Part shown: positions 34,819-43,771 of the stretch, piece after piece
Layout: each line of letters begins with the position of its first letter
Position numbering within the stretch: the stretch's first letter is position 1
From: Cloacibacillus sp. An23
GTDB taxonomy: Bacteria > Synergistota > Synergistia > Synergistales > Synergistaceae
Length of the DNA stretch: 64,000 nt
Assembly: GCF_002159945.1 (NCBI RefSeq)
Contig: NZ_NFJQ01000006.1
Span: forward strand, 149,007-213,006
Reading direction: 5' to 3'
Made by a program: the position numbers and the translations under genes
The notes under the pieces: generated by a model
The model's input: only the letters and a program-made list of their open reading frames with translations
Told to the model about the DNA's origin: nothing
The model's database searches: none

Positions 34819-35991
34819 CTACCACGCGCGCTCGTATATCGCTTTCACGGCCTCTTCGGTAAGTCTGCGCGGATTGTTGTTTATCAGCCGGGTCTCCTTC
34901 ATCGCGGCCCCGGCCATGCGCGCCGCGGCGTCTTTCGGGATTCCGAAGTCGCGCAGCCGCGTCTTGACGCCGCATTCTTCGCCGAGCGCGATCATCGCGT
35001 CGAGAGCCGCTTCCGCCGCGCGCCCGGCGCTCATGCCCGCAGTGTTTATCCCCATTGCCTCCGCTATCGGGACGAATTTTTCGGGACAGCCTTCGAGGTT
35101 GTATTCCATCACCCAGCGCAGCATCGCGGTGTTCGCCTCGCCGTGCGGCACGTGGAATTCGCCGCCTAGCGGATAGGCGAGCGCGTGTACGCCGGCCGTG
35201 CCGGACATCGCGAAGGCCATGCCGGCGGTCAGGCTGCCGTATGCCTGCGCGGCGCGCGCCTCGGCGTTTTCCGGCTCTTTGACGCAGATGGCGAGGTTCG
35301 GCGCTATTTTGCGTATCGCTGAGAGCGCGAGGTCCTGCGTCAGCGGGTTCGTGCCGAGCGCTAGGTACGACTCGACGGCGTGGACGAGCGCGTCCATGCC
35401 GGAGGCCGCCGTTGTCGCGGGAGGCAGGCCGAGCGTCAGCTCCGGATCGACGAGCGCGATGTCGGCGACGATGCTGCCGCTCGCGACGCCCTTTTTGGTC
35501 TTTTCCTCAGGGAATGAGAACACCGCGACCGCCGAGACCTCCGAGCCGCTGCCAGCCGTCGTCGGTATCATTATCGTCGGCAGCCCGCGCGCCGGAACCT
35601 TCTCCGAGCCGACCATGTCCGCCGCGTCGAGCTCCGGGAACTTCGCCAGCACCGCCGTCATTTTCGCGAAGTCCATCGAGCTGCCGCCGCCGAGAGCTAT
35701 GAGGCAGTCGCCGCGAGATGCGCGTATATCGGCGGCGGCCTTGTAAAGCAGCGCGGCGGGCGGCTCCGGCTCGACCTCGGGCCACAGCGACGGCTCCATG
35801 CCGCGGGCCTTCGCCGCGTCCATAAGGCGCGCGAGCGCCGCGCTTTTCGCCATGCTGCGCCCCGTTATGAATACAGGCCGCCTTGCGCCGAGGGCCGCAG
35901 CTTTTTCTGCCGCGAGCGCCGACGTTCCCGCCCCGAACACGACTTCGCGTGGCATTCTGAAATTAAAGGGACTTTCCATGATATCCGCCAT
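34819..35991 (-). CDS. Iron-dependent alcohol dehydrogenase
   Basis: A 390-residue group III Fe-ADH with GGGSSMDFAKM, PTTAGSGSEVS, DPELTLGLPP and metal ligands in SGMDALVHAVESY and HALAYPLGGEFHVPHGEANTAML. It is distinct from the BdhA type at 18328. ATG 35991 follows AGGAGG. It is the last gene of a tight three-gene operon (ComB-like, DUF1638, Fe-ADH; gaps 22 and 12 bp), so its substrate is probably an aldehyde or 2-hydroxy compound from that pathway. Confidence 0.9.
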   Translation of the reverse strand: MADIMESPFNFRMPREVVFGAGTSALAAEKAAALGARRPVFITGRSMAKSAALARLMDAAKARGMEPSLWPEVEPEPPAALLYKAAADIRASRGDCLIALGGGSSMDFAKMTAVLAKFPELDAADMVGSEKVPARGLPTIMIPTTAGSGSEVSAVAVFSFPEEKTKKGVASGSIVADIALVDPELTLGLPPATTAASGMDALVHAVESYLALGTNPLTQDLALSAIRKIAPNLAICVKEPENAEARAAQAYGSLTAGMAFAMSGTAGVHALAYPLGGEFHVPHGEANTAMLRWVMEYNLEGCPEKFVPIAEAMGINTAGMSAGRAAEAALDAMIALGEECGVKTRLRDFGIPKDAAARMAGAAMKETRLINNNPRRLTEEAVKAIYERAW

Positions 35992-36003
35992 TTCCGCCGC
36001 CTC

Positions 36004-36687
36004 CTAATTTTCGCCGGGACGCGCGGGTGAGCCGAAAAATTTCGCGCACGTCAGAGTCTCTCCGGGCTCTGCGACCACGAACAGATCGTCCCAGCGGCCC
36101 GAGACGAGCTTTTCCAGCACGACGTTGCTCCCCGGCACATGGCGCAGTTCGCAGCCCGCGATTCGCGCGCCGCGTTCAGCCTCCGCGAGAAAATCCCTGT
36201 CGCGGCTGTCGTAGGTTCCCGTGTCGATTATGTCCGCGTGGGTGTAATTCTTGAACCAGCTTTCGAAGAGCGCGCGCCCTTCCGCTTCGCCGTACTTTTC
36301 CATTACGCTTTCGCGCAGCCCTTCAAGAGAGTAACGCCCTCTGTCGGAGTCCCTGATGTAGAAGTGTCCCGGCTCTTTGAGGTTTTCGTGCGGCGCTCCG
36401 CCGGTGTTCAGCAGCATCGTGATGCAGTCGTCGGCGCGCGGCACGACGACGCGCCGCGAAACGCTCACGGAATCCCACGAGCCTCCGCAGAAGCCCATGG
36501 CGACGAGCACGGTGTCCGTCTCTTCGCTCATTTCGCCGAGCGCCCTGACGAGCTGCAGGCGCATCTCCTTCGGCTCGGCGTGGAAGCGCCGGTCTACGCA
36601 GCGGACGGGCCAATTCGTGCACATCTTTTTCTGCGCGGCGGCGACTGCCCCCGCGAGCGAGCTGCACGCTAAAATTACCGCCTTCAT
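36004..36687 (-). CDS. DUF1638 family protein
   Basis: A 227-residue protein. VDRRFHAEPKEMRLQL, MGFCGGSWDSV and VVPRADDCITMLLNTGG followed by GHFYIRD are the conserved blocks of DUF1638, a family of unknown function with conserved Cys and Asp residues. Starts at ATG after GGAGAAG. It is the middle gene of the ComB-like/Fe-ADH operon. Confidence 0.8.
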   Translation of the reverse strand: MKAVILACSSLAGAVAAAQKKMCTNWPVRCVDRRFHAEPKEMRLQLVRALGEMSEETDTVLVAMGFCGGSWDSVSVSRRVVVPRADDCITMLLNTGGAPHENLKEPGHFYIRDSDRGRYSLEGLRESVMEKYGEAEGRALFESWFKNYTHADIIDTGTYDSRDRDFLAEAERGARIAGCELRHVPGSNVVLEKLVSGRWDDLFVVAEPGETLTCAKFFGSPARPGEN

Positions 36688-36709
36688 CGAAACTTCTCCG
36701 GACGCGCCG

Positions 36710-37450
36710 TCAGCGCCCGACTATCGCCGGGACGCCGGAAATCTCTTTGACGACCGGCACGGTCGAGCTCGCGTCTATCTCTCCGCAGAAGAAAAGGTCG
36801 TTGTCGAAGCCGAGGCCGGAGAGTATCTTGCCGTGAGTAGACTCGCGGCATATCGCCGTGACGTCCGGGCCGAGGCTCTGCCACAGCGAGAGCGCTGCGA
36901 AAGCGCCGTCCGTCAGTTCCATCTCCCCGGCGCCGTTCGACGGCGCGAGCGCCAGCAGCTTCTCGACGAGCATACCGGCGCATACCGAATCCTCAAGCGA
37001 AAATTCGCCGTTGCGCCCGGCGCATATCACGCCGACCGACGGCCCGGCGCAGAGCGCGTCCCACGCCGCGGCCTCCGCGTTGCGGGCGCAGCCGGCTATC
37101 ACGTGCGCGCAGTCCCTAACGGCGCGCATTATCGCGCGCGTGCCGTTCGAGGTCGTTATTATCGCGTGCTGCGGCGCGCCCGCGGCCTTAAGCTCGAGCG
37201 GCGAATTGCCGAAATCGAAGCCTGGCGCCGGCAGTCCGCCGCGCTCGCCCATGATCTTCCAGTCGTCTCCGAGCTTCGCTTTCATCGCGAAGGCCTCGTC
37301 CACCTCGGTCACGGGCACGAGCACCTCGCCGCCCACGTCGAAGAAGGTCGTTATCTGCGTCGTCGCGCGAAGCAGATCGACCACTATGCGCGCGTCGTGC
37401 TTTTTTAGAGCTTCGCATGGAAGGTATGCTACGTCGAATGTGTATTTCAT
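36710..37450 (-). CDS. ComB-like 2-phosphosulfolactate phosphatase family protein
   Basis: A 246-residue Mg2+-dependent acid phosphatase of the ComB family: VVDLLRATTQITTFF, IMGERGG, FDFGNSPLEL, TTSNGTRAI and CAGRNGEFSLEDSVCAG. ComB removes phosphate from 2-phosphosulfolactate in coenzyme M synthesis, but bacteria with no coenzyme M also have homologues of unclear function. No other sulfolactate-pathway gene is visible here. First gene of the operon, ATG after GGAGGTG. Confidence 0.82.
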   Translation of the reverse strand: MKYTFDVAYLPCEALKKHDARIVVDLLRATTQITTFFDVGGEVLVPVTEVDEAFAMKAKLGDDWKIMGERGGLPAPGFDFGNSPLELKAAGAPQHAIITTSNGTRAIMRAVRDCAHVIAGCARNAEAAAWDALCAGPSVGVICAGRNGEFSLEDSVCAGMLVEKLLALAPSNGAGEMELTDGAFAALSLWQSLGPDVTAICRESTHGKILSGLGFDNDLFFCGEIDASSTVPVVKEISGVPAIVGR

Positions 37451-37726
37451 ATGACACCTCCGAATATTTAATATTTCATTTGAAATTGCGCGGACGTTCC
37501 GCCGTATAAAGAATGTGCGGCATATCCGAGCCTCTGTATCTTATATCGTCCATCTGCCGGTCTCTTTCATGCCGAGCCGCCCGGCTACGCGGCGCGACGC
37601 AGCGCCGGCATCGCGGATTCGTCGCGCAGTATAGCGGCGGGGCTTCGCAGCCGCCGCCGCTCATCTTGCGCAGAAACGTCCGCTCAGTCCTCAATATTAT
37701 ACGTCCTTCGCGCCCGTCCGCCCGCG

Positions 37727-38638
37727 TCATACGTTCCTCCAGCGCTTGAAGCCGCGTCCCACGACTTCGTCGGCCTCTGCGAGGACCATGAACGCGCCTG
37801 GGTAGTGCTCGCGCAGGAAGCCTTTCAGCTCCACCGCCTCGCGCGTGCGCAGCAGAGTCATTATTGTGAAGCCCTCGTGATGCTTGTAGCCGCCCTCGCA
37901 TGTCAGCAGCGTGCAGCTCCTGTCTAGGCGATGCGTGATGAAGTCCACTACATCCTGCGTGTGCGAGGCTATGACGAACACCAGCTTGCGCTTCTCGAAC
38001 GACGAGAGCACGCGGTCCATCGCCATTCCGTTGACGTAGCAGGCGATGAAGCCGTAGAGCGCGTTCGTCAGCCCGATGATGCCGATTGAGATAATGAGCA
38101 GCGTCGTGTTGAAATAAATGCTTATCTTGCCGACCTCCAGGCCGTATTTCTTGCGTATGACGAAGATCGGTATGTCGAGGCCGCCGAGGCTCACGCCGGC
38201 GCGGTAGAGCAGCCCAGCGCCGGAGCCCTTGATCGCGCTGCCGACGACCGCCGCGAGAAACCTGTCCTCTATTACGGGGAACGGCACGGTCTGCATAAAG
38301 TCGAGAATGAAGGACACCAGGAAGGCGTTTATCACCGTCCATACGAGAAAGCGCTTAGAGAGCGTCCGCGCGCCGAACAGCAGCAGGGCGACGTTCAGCG
38401 CCAGCACCGTGTACGCAGGGTTTATGCCTATCGCGTACTTCACCAGCACCGAGACGCCCATGACTCCCTGGTCGGCGAAGCGGTAGGGCAGAGTGAAACC
38501 GGCGACCCCTATCGAATATATAATGATGGCGGCGACCGACGTGACGAGCGTTCGCCACTCGGAAAAGAATATGACCTCGGCCTTTTTATACAAATGCTTC
38601 CACTTCAGCTCGCCAGACGGATGCCCGGAATGTTCCAT
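37727..38638 (-). CDS. YitT family membrane protein with C-terminal DUF2179
   Basis: A 303-residue protein with five or six hydrophobic segments (VAAIIIYSIGVAGFTLPYRFADQGVMGVS; GGLDIPIFVIRKKYG) followed by a cytosolic DUF2179/YitT_C domain (GYKHHEGFTIMTLLRTREAVELKGFL, DPGAFMVLAEADEVVGRGFK-like end). Function unknown; widespread. ATG 38638 has GGAGAACGAGG upstream. Divergent from the gene at 38805. Confidence 0.88.
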   Translation of the reverse strand: MEHSGHPSGELKWKHLYKKAEVIFFSEWRTLVTSVAAIIIYSIGVAGFTLPYRFADQGVMGVSVLVKYAIGINPAYTVLALNVALLLFGARTLSKRFLVWTVINAFLVSFILDFMQTVPFPVIEDRFLAAVVGSAIKGSGAGLLYRAGVSLGGLDIPIFVIRKKYGLEVGKISIYFNTTLLIISIGIIGLTNALYGFIACYVNGMAMDRVLSSFEKRKLVFVIASHTQDVVDFITHRLDRSCTLLTCEGGYKHHEGFTIMTLLRTREAVELKGFLREHYPGAFMVLAEADEVVGRGFKRWRNV

Positions 38639-38804
38639 TGCCTCGTTCTCCCCGTAAGATTTTTTTCATATCTCGCGCGGCGGAAAACTCTCCGCGCCCA
38701 CGCGCGATTTTAGCACAAACCGTCATTTTTGCCGTAATTATCTTTTGCCTGGGCCAAGCTGTGATAAAATGTAGCCTGAAAATTTATGTTCGGGAGGAAT
38801 CACA

Positions 38805-39239
38805 ATGCCGGCACCAATGCAGATAAGTCTTGAAGAGATAATATCCATGCTGCTCCAGCGCGTCGAGGCGCTCTCCGCGAGCGACGAGAACAGCAAGACG
38901 AAGCAGAATATAATCTACAGGGTCCTTTACAAGAAGGGGCTTCTCACCGACGCTGACATACTCGACTCGGTGAAGGAGGAGTACCGTATGCTCAAGGAGC
39001 TCGGCGCGATACAGGACGAGCCGAGCGAGGAGATGTACAAGACCATCACCGACGGAATACTTCAGTGGATAAAGGGCGACGTCGAGGGCATCAAGAAGTC
39101 GATGGCAGAGTACGAGCAGAAGCTGCGCGAATTCGCGCGCGAAGAGGCCGCGAAGAAGCCGAAGATCGAAGTCGCAGGCGCGAACGTCTTAAACCAGCTC
39201 GACGCCGCGGCGAACAAGGGCGGCAAACTCATCATCTAA
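38805..39239 (+). CDS. Conserved small protein of unknown function
   Basis: A 144-residue, highly charged helical protein: an N-terminal 75 residues with KTKQNIIYRVLYKKGLLTDADI (winged-helix-like in look) and a coiled-coil-like middle (EGIKKSMAEYEQKLREFAREEAAKK). Start at ATG after GGGAGGAA. A GATAAAAT at 38762-38769 could be the -10 region. A strong terminator follows. No family recognised. Confidence 0.75.
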   Translation: MPAPMQISLEEIISMLLQRVEALSASDENSKTKQNIIYRVLYKKGLLTDADILDSVKEEYRMLKELGAIQDEPSEEMYKTITDGILQWIKGDVEGIKKSMAEYEQKLREFAREEAAKKPKIEVAGANVLNQLDAAANKGGKLII

Positions 39240-39264
39240 CAGAAACAACGCGCAGGCTCGCGCG

Positions 39265-39300
39265 AAGAAATCCCCGCCGGCTTGAGGACGGGGATTTCTT
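39265..39300 (+). terminator. Terminator after 39239
   Basis: AAGAAATCCCCG and CGGGGATTTCTT form a perfect 12-bp stem. Confidence 0.8.
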
Positions 39301-39340
39301 CGTCAGCCGCGTCTGACGCTCGGGAAGCCGCCCGAAGGCG

Positions 39341-39730
39341 TCAGAGAAAAAAGTCGGACAGAGATTCCGCCGTCTTGAATTCTTCGTTATACGCGCAGTC
39401 GAAGCAGGCGACCGTCCCGTCGTACTTCAGTATATAGACGCAATCAGCGCCGTCGTCCGAAAATACTGCGCCGCATACCCCGTAGTTCTCGTTATAGAAA
39501 GACGACCACCGCAGTATCATCTCGTGAGTGTATATTATCCACGCGATTTCCGTTTCTCCACCGCCTGGGGCGTTCATCGTTTCTGAAACGCCGTCGCTGA
39601 CGCGCAGCACGGAGTAAAGCTCCTCCGGGACGCGTCCGTCTTCCGGGCCTTCGTATGGAGGGTGGAGCGACAGTGCGCCGCCGTATTTGCGCGACGCCTT
39701 CTCTATATAATCCATGCCGCGCGGCTTCAT
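39341..39730 (-). CDS. SMI1/KNR4 (SUKH)-like protein
   Basis: A 129-residue protein. VPEELYSVLRVSDGVSET, a central IIYTHEMILRWSSFYNENYG, and a C-terminal YILKYDGTVACFDCAYNEEF...LSDFFL follow the SUKH layout (LP..Y..FL...NG, then an acidic beta region). SUKH proteins are often immunity proteins of contact-dependent toxins, but no toxin gene is adjacent. Start codon uncertain (39730 or 39715); no clear ribosome-binding site. Confidence 0.6.
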   Translation of the reverse strand: MKPRGMDYIEKASRKYGGALSLHPPYEGPEDGRVPEELYSVLRVSDGVSETMNAPGGGETEIAWIIYTHEMILRWSSFYNENYGVCGAVFSDDGADCVYILKYDGTVACFDCAYNEEFKTAESLSDFFL

Positions 39731-39758
39731 CGCGGTCTATGCTGCGGCGCGCCGCGCG

Positions 39759-41945
39759 CTACGGCAGCGGGCCGTCCCAGAAGCGCGGAATTCCGACGGA
39801 GTATCCGACAGTGAAGCCGCCGTCCTGGTCGTAGACGAAAATCAGCTTCGAGTTGAAATTGTTCGTCGGCGCGGAGAATGCGAGCCCCGCTTCCCAGCGG
39901 CTCTCTTCGTCGTCCGGGCCTCCCATCACGCGGCCGTAGTTGCCGAATATCTCGACGTTGAGCCCTCCCCACCATGAGCGCATGAAAGCGCGCTCGATGC
40001 CGAGGTGCAGCCAATACGCCTGGTCGCCGACGAGCGGATGCTGCCCGAGGCTGTATAGCTCGTTATGCGTGCCGAGCGTCGCGGCGTAGGCGAGAGAGTC
40101 TCCGTCGCCGGTCTTCAGTCCGCCGCCGAATACGACCTTGTTGTCCTTCATTATCGGAATATAGCTCGTGAACCGCGTGCTCGACACCACGTCATGCCCT
40201 ATCGGGAACCAGAAGTCGCTCACGACCTCGAAGCCGCGCGTCGGCAGTATCGGATCGTCGAGATTGTTGAAGCTGAAGGTCAGATACGGGCCGTGCTCGT
40301 CGTCGCCGTCATCGTAGGAGGTCACGAGCTCGCCGGCGTAGCCGACGCCGACGCGCATACGGTCGGATAGGCGCTTGTACCATGCGAGCTTCGCCGTATA
40401 GCGCTCAAGCTCAGTCTCGCCGCTCATATAAAGCGGCTCGTACTTCTCGCGCCGCGCGGCGAGCGTCAGCCCCCACTGGTCGTTGTTTATGCTCATAGGC
40501 GTGAAATAGCGAAGCATGCTCCCCCACGTCGTTCCGAGCCGCAGGTCGAGCGCCGCGGCGTCGCCGTCTAGGAACGTGTCGCGCGCCGTCGCGGTCACGG
40601 CGAACCATCGGTTTCCGTGCAGGTTGCTCGCGTAGCCGTCTACGCCTATCTCGTATTTCGCCGGACGCTCTACGCGGAAGACCACGGCGACAGTGCCGCG
40701 CGACAGACGCTCGGTGTGCCCGTCTACGGCCTTCACGTCCTCGTACTTCGACATCTCTTCCACCGCCTGTGAGACAAGCTTCATGTCGAGCGGCTTGTCC
40801 AGCCAGTGGTCGTACTTTTCGTAGAGCCTTTCGGAAATACCCTCGGGCACGCCCTCGAAGCGTATTTCAACCACCTTGGGAGGCTCGTGGCGTCTTCTGC
40901 GCTCGAGCCGGTGGTCCCACACGCCGCACTTTTCCTCCACGAGCCTGTGGAGCTCCGCGACGCTTGCGCCGGCGGCCCTCGTTCCAGCGTCGATTATCCT
41001 GTCGTAGCCGCCCGACTCGAAGGTGCTGAAACCCTTCACGTCGGGCGCGATTATCAGGTCCGCGGCCGCGGCGTTCGCCCGCATCTGGTCTATCATCATT
41101 ATGTCGAGAGTCTGCCCAGCCACGTCGAACATCGACCTCATGTCGGTGTCCTTCTTCGTTATGTCCTCGGGCGAGAGGTTGACTGCGACTATCGGATGCC
41201 CTGGGAATATCTTCTTCGCCTCGAGCACGGGAAGGTTCGCCTTCAGCCCGCCGTCGACGAGCAGCATCCCGTCCATCGGCCACGGGTCGAAGACTATGGG
41301 TATCGACATCGAGGCGCGAAGCGCCGACGCGAGGTTGCCGTTGCGCAGCACGACCGTGTCGCCGTTCAGAAGGTTCGTCGCGACGGCGGCGAAGGGGTAT
41401 TTGAGGTAGTCGAAGTCTGTCGAGGTGACGTCCGCCGTCAGCTCGCTGAGGAAGGCGTAGAGGTTCTTCGCGTTCAGCACGGCGCGCCGTCCCTGCGTCT
41501 GGTTGTTCTCGTTGATAGTCACGGAGAGCAGCGCGTCGTTAGGCGCGGGCGGCGCGTTGAACGAGGACTTGCCGTTGTCAGCCCCGGCGCGTCCGGACAT
41601 TATCTCCATAAGGTTGACCTTGGAGAGTATCTCGCGCATCTCCGCCGGAGTGTAGCCGGCGCTGTATAGGCCGCCCATTATCGCGCCCATGCTGGTGCCG
41701 ACGACGGCGGCTATAGGGATGTTCTCGCGTTCAAGCACCTCGAATACGCCGATATGCGCGAGCCCCTTCATGCCTCCGCCGCAGAGGACGAGAACGACGC
41801 CGTCGTCATGCGGGAAGCCCCAGCTTCTGAAATGCTCGCGCGTCTCCCTGCTGTGCGCGGGGAACTGGGCGGCGCGCGCCGGCAGCGGCGCGAATATGAC
41901 GAGCGCGGCGCAGAGGGCCGCTGTTAGCTTGGCGAATACGGACAT
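39759..41945 (-). CDS. Patatin-like phospholipase with POTRA and beta-barrel (type Vd autotransporter, PlpD-like)
   Basis: A 728-residue outer-membrane protein. ATG 41945 is chosen because GAGAGGTG lies just before it; the GTG 15 bases upstream lies inside that site. Signal peptide to about residue 25 (ARA). Patatin domain: oxyanion GGGMKG (56-61), nucleophile Ser85 in GTSMG and Asp231 in DGG form the catalytic dyad. A POTRA-like domain (VVEIRFEGVPEGISERLYEKYDHW) and a C-terminal barrel with alternating strands ending in W-x-G-x-L-P follow. The plan matches type Vd secretion, in which the lipase is exposed through its own barrel. Confidence 0.9.
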   Translation of the reverse strand: MSVFAKLTAALCAALVIFAPLPARAAQFPAHSRETREHFRSWGFPHDDGVVLVLCGGGMKGLAHIGVFEVLERENIPIAAVVGTSMGAIMGGLYSAGYTPAEMREILSKVNLMEIMSGRAGADNGKSSFNAPPAPNDALLSVTINENNQTQGRRAVLNAKNLYAFLSELTADVTSTDFDYLKYPFAAVATNLLNGDTVVLRNGNLASALRASMSIPIVFDPWPMDGMLLVDGGLKANLPVLEAKKIFPGHPIVAVNLSPEDITKKDTDMRSMFDVAGQTLDIMMIDQMRANAAAADLIIAPDVKGFSTFESGGYDRIIDAGTRAAGASVAELHRLVEEKCGVWDHRLERRRRHEPPKVVEIRFEGVPEGISERLYEKYDHWLDKPLDMKLVSQAVEEMSKYEDVKAVDGHTERLSRGTVAVVFRVERPAKYEIGVDGYASNLHGNRWFAVTATARDTFLDGDAAALDLRLGTTWGSMLRYFTPMSINNDQWGLTLAARREKYEPLYMSGETELERYTAKLAWYKRLSDRMRVGVGYAGELVTSYDDGDDEHGPYLTFSFNNLDDPILPTRGFEVVSDFWFPIGHDVVSSTRFTSYIPIMKDNKVVFGGGLKTGDGDSLAYAATLGTHNELYSLGQHPLVGDQAYWLHLGIERAFMRSWWGGLNVEIFGNYGRVMGGPDDEESRWEAGLAFSAPTNNFNSKLIFVYDQDGGFTVGYSVGIPRFWDGPLP

Positions 41946-42189
41946 ACACACACCTCTCACATGACGCCGGACATTCTCCGGCCCGCATGATACGAATACA
42001 AAAGCCCAAGGGGTTACGCCCTTTCTTGATATGACAACGATTATACCATTTTGCGCGGAAAAAGCGGAACAGAGCGTCCGCTATTAGGCATTCGCCGCGC
42101 TTCGTCGCGCGCCGCCCCCGTTTGGAATATAATAGGGTACCGGGGCGCGCCGCGCGCCCCGCTCATACGATACGAAAGGCGGAGGCTTT

Positions 42190-43770
42190 ATGCACAAGGT
42201 CGGACGGTGGATTCTTCTCGCGCTTTTGCTCGCTTTTCTCGCCGGACTGCTCCCTACGATCTTCGATATGTTCGGCAGATTTTTCGTCTTTACGGAAGAG
42301 GGGTTAGGCGTCACGCGCCATTTCACACATACGGTGGACGCGTTCTTTCTGGCGCTCAAGGATTACGCGTGGCATATCACGATAATCTACGCCGCCATTA
42401 TTGCTTTCGTCATCTTCATGGAGGGGCAGAACCCAGACCGCACTATATTGTGGATGCTGGCCCTCGTGTTCGTCCCGGTGCTCGGCGTCGTGCTGTACCT
42501 CGTCATAGGTCCTGACTTCCACAGTATACGCAACAGGCGGCGCTTCCGTCCGCCGAAGGATTACGGCGTCGATGAGACGCCTTTCCCGCGCGAGATGGAG
42601 GATACGTTTCTCATCGGGCGCATGCTTCATGCGTGCAGCGGCGCTGACCTGCTGACGCGCAACCGCGCCGATATACTCATAAACGGAGACGAAGCTTTCC
42701 CCGCGATGGAGGAGGCTCTGCGCGCCGCTAAGAGCTATATCCACATGGAATTTTTCATAGTGCGCAGCGACGAGCTCGGCGAGCGGATCGGCGCGCTGCT
42801 CAAGGACGCCGCGAAGCGCGGCGTTGACGTGCGCCTGCTTTACGACGCTGTCGGGAGCTGGAATATCAGGAGGACGTTCGTCAAGGAGCTAGAGGACGCC
42901 GGCGTTGACTGCCGCTCTTTTATGCCTGTGGCTCTGCCTATCTTCCGCCGCCAGATGAATTACCGCAACCATCGTAAAATCGTCGTTGTAGACGGAGCCG
43001 TAGGTTTTACGGGCGGGCTAAACGTCGGGGTGGAGTACGAGGGGAATGGGCCGCTCGGCTTCTGGCGGGATACCTTCGTGCGGCTTGAGGGGGAGGCCGT
43101 CGGGGAGCTGCACAAGATTTTCCTCAACGACTGGCGCGTGGGTTCCGGGAAGAGGCCGCGCGGCGCGTGCGAACGCGGCGATGTATTCCGGGCTGCGCCG
43201 CCGGACGTCCGCGGCCTGCCGGTCCTGCCGATGCAGGTCGTCGCAAGCGGCGTAGACAGCGCCTGGCATTCGATAGCGAAGGGGTATTACGGTATGATCT
43301 CCCGCGCCCGTGAACGCGCATGGATAACTTCGCCATATCTCGTGCCGGGGCCGGAGCTTATGAACGCGATGATAGCGGCCTCGCTCGCCGGCGTGGACGT
43401 GCGCGTCATGATCCCCGAAAAGAAAGACCACTTCCTTTCGTTCTGGGGCAGCCGCAGCTATATCGAGCCGCTTCTGCGCGCGGGGGTGCGCGTCTTTATG
43501 TACCGCGGCGGCTTCATCCATACGAAGTCGGTGCTCTCGGACTGTTGCTGCGCCTCGGTCGGCACATGTAATATGGACGTGCGCAGCCTCGACATAAATT
43601 TCGAGAACCAGCTCTTTTTTTACGACAGGCGGATAACCGAGATATTCGCCGCGCAGTTCGAGCGCGACATGGAGAGCTGCCGCGAGCTGAACGTCTCAGA
43701 GTGGGAGGAGCGCCCTGTGTGGCAGAAGTTCCTGGAGTCCTTCGGCCGCCTCTATTCGGCGCAGATATAG
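42190..43770 (+). CDS. cls: Cardiolipin synthase (phospholipase D family)
   Basis: A 526-residue membrane enzyme. Two or three N-terminal hydrophobic segments precede two PLD catalytic motifs: HRKIVVVDG in the first half and HTKSVLSD near residue 440, each with the following Gly-Gly or Asn-Met-Asp element (GGLN; GTCNMDVRSLDINFE). It condenses two phosphatidylglycerols (or PG and PE) to cardiolipin. Start at ATG after AAAGGCGGAGG. The next gene begins one base after its stop. Confidence 0.93.
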   Translation: MHKVGRWILLALLLAFLAGLLPTIFDMFGRFFVFTEEGLGVTRHFTHTVDAFFLALKDYAWHITIIYAAIIAFVIFMEGQNPDRTILWMLALVFVPVLGVVLYLVIGPDFHSIRNRRRFRPPKDYGVDETPFPREMEDTFLIGRMLHACSGADLLTRNRADILINGDEAFPAMEEALRAAKSYIHMEFFIVRSDELGERIGALLKDAAKRGVDVRLLYDAVGSWNIRRTFVKELEDAGVDCRSFMPVALPIFRRQMNYRNHRKIVVVDGAVGFTGGLNVGVEYEGNGPLGFWRDTFVRLEGEAVGELHKIFLNDWRVGSGKRPRGACERGDVFRAAPPDVRGLPVLPMQVVASGVDSAWHSIAKGYYGMISRARERAWITSPYLVPGPELMNAMIAASLAGVDVRVMIPEKKDHFLSFWGSRSYIEPLLRAGVRVFMYRGGFIHTKSVLSDCCCASVGTCNMDVRSLDINFENQLFFYDRRITEIFAAQFERDMESCRELNVSEWEERPVWQKFLESFGRLYSAQI

Positions 43771-43771
43771 C

